Part shown: positions 14,335-14,426 of the stretch, in pieces
Position numbering within the stretch: the stretch's first letter is position 1
Layout: each line of letters begins with the position of its first letter
Assembly (NCBI GenBank): GCA_003525885.1
Contig: DQIG01000239.1
Span: 1 to 14,426 of the forward strand
From: Stenotrophomonas sp.
GTDB taxonomy: Bacteria > Pseudomonadota > Gammaproteobacteria > Xanthomonadales > Xanthomonadaceae
Reading direction: 5' to 3'
DNA length: 14,426 nt
The notes under the pieces: generated by a model
What the model was told of the DNA's origin: nothing
Databases searched by the model: none
What the model saw: the letters and a program-made list of their open reading frames with translations, nothing else
Made by a program: the position numbers and the translations under genes

Positions 14335-14392
14335 TCTGACAGATTCCGTGTGCTGTTGGTGGGTGTCGACCTTGGTCGACACATCTGTCAGA
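14335..14392. repeat. Nested palindrome around GTCGACC-TT-GGTCGAC
   Basis: Outer arms TCTGACAGAT (14335-14344) and ATCTGTCAGA (14383-14392) pair perfectly. Inside, GTGTCGACC (14363-14371) pairs with GGTCGACAC (14374-14382) across a two-base loop. Such GTCGACC palindromes are frequent in Stenotrophomonas intergenic DNA. Confidence 0.7.
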
Positions 14393-14407
14393 CATCGAAA
14401 TGAATCC

Positions 14408-14426
14408 GGGGTCAGATCCGTTTTCC
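14408..14426. repeat. Partial repeat cut by the window edge
   Basis: GGGGTCAGATCCGTTTTCC looks like the first arm of a palindromic repeat often seen in Stenotrophomonas. Its expected second arm lies beyond the window. Confidence 0.45.

Larger units (their letters stand above)
14041..14426. other. Gene-free upstream region with Stenotrophomonas-type palindromes
   Basis: I see no credible gene in these 386 bases; short open frames here are by-products of high GC. The part nearest the operon (14041-14160) should hold its promoter; a TTGACG on the minus strand has no acceptable -10 partner. The rest holds a small hairpin, a large interrupted inverted repeat, a nested palindrome and a partial repeat at the edge, listed separately. 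Confidence 0.7.

Noticed and set aside
14234..14392. Possible CRISPR-like or attachment-site structure
   Set aside because: The repeats are inverted, of different sequences and unevenly spaced; no direct repeats with regular spacers and no integrase nearby.
14089..14395. Short minus-strand frames in the upstream region (64 to 97 codons)
   Set aside because: They run through the palindromic repeats, have no ribosome binding site of note and no recognisable domain.

Overview
The window reads as two genomic backgrounds joined head to tail. Bases 1 to about 8475 look like a fluorescent-group Pseudomonas: gene content, leucine codon use that freely includes TTG, CTT and TTA, and a REP doublet of the type common in P. 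fluorescens. From about 8500 to the end it looks like Stenotrophomonas or a close xanthomonad: almost all leucines are CTG/CTC, and the last 250 bases carry several nested palindromes of the kind scattered through Stenotrophomonas intergenic DNA. The switch does not fall at a gene border. It falls inside an intact moxR-type ATPase gene, just after the Walker A codons, which suggests either a chimeric assembly through a conserved stretch or an in-frame homologous exchange.

Layout of the left part. A truncated glutamate racemase gene (murI, minus strand) runs off the left edge and overlaps the stop codon of a class I fumarase (fumA, minus). The fumA leader holds a perfect 14-bp inverted repeat. 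Divergent from fumA are a 2Fe-2S ferredoxin/flavin reductase-like gene and a crotonase-fold enoyl-CoA hydratase/isomerase gene (both plus). A REP doublet and a rho-independent terminator separate these from the convergent pyruvate kinase gene pykA (minus). Divergent from pykA are a small lipoprotein gene and a PilZ (c-di-GMP-binding) gene, both plus. They converge on a minus-strand operon that fills the rest of the window.

Layout of the minus-strand operon, in transcription order: two tandem TldD-like metalloprotease genes with twin-arginine signals, a PmbA/TldE-like gene without a signal, a DUF4159 gene with a twin-arginine signal, a MoxR AAA+ ATPase gene and a DUF58 gene. Gaps are 30, 21, -1, 16 and 7 bases, so the set is read as one unit. 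The likely division of labour is exported TldD proteins (possibly carrying PmbA with them) acting on peptides or proteins in the periplasm, while MoxR with a DUF58 membrane protein forms a chaperone-like ATPase/vWA pair on the cytoplasmic side. No published function is known to me for the whole set.

No tRNA, rRNA, CRISPR array, transposase or phage gene was seen.
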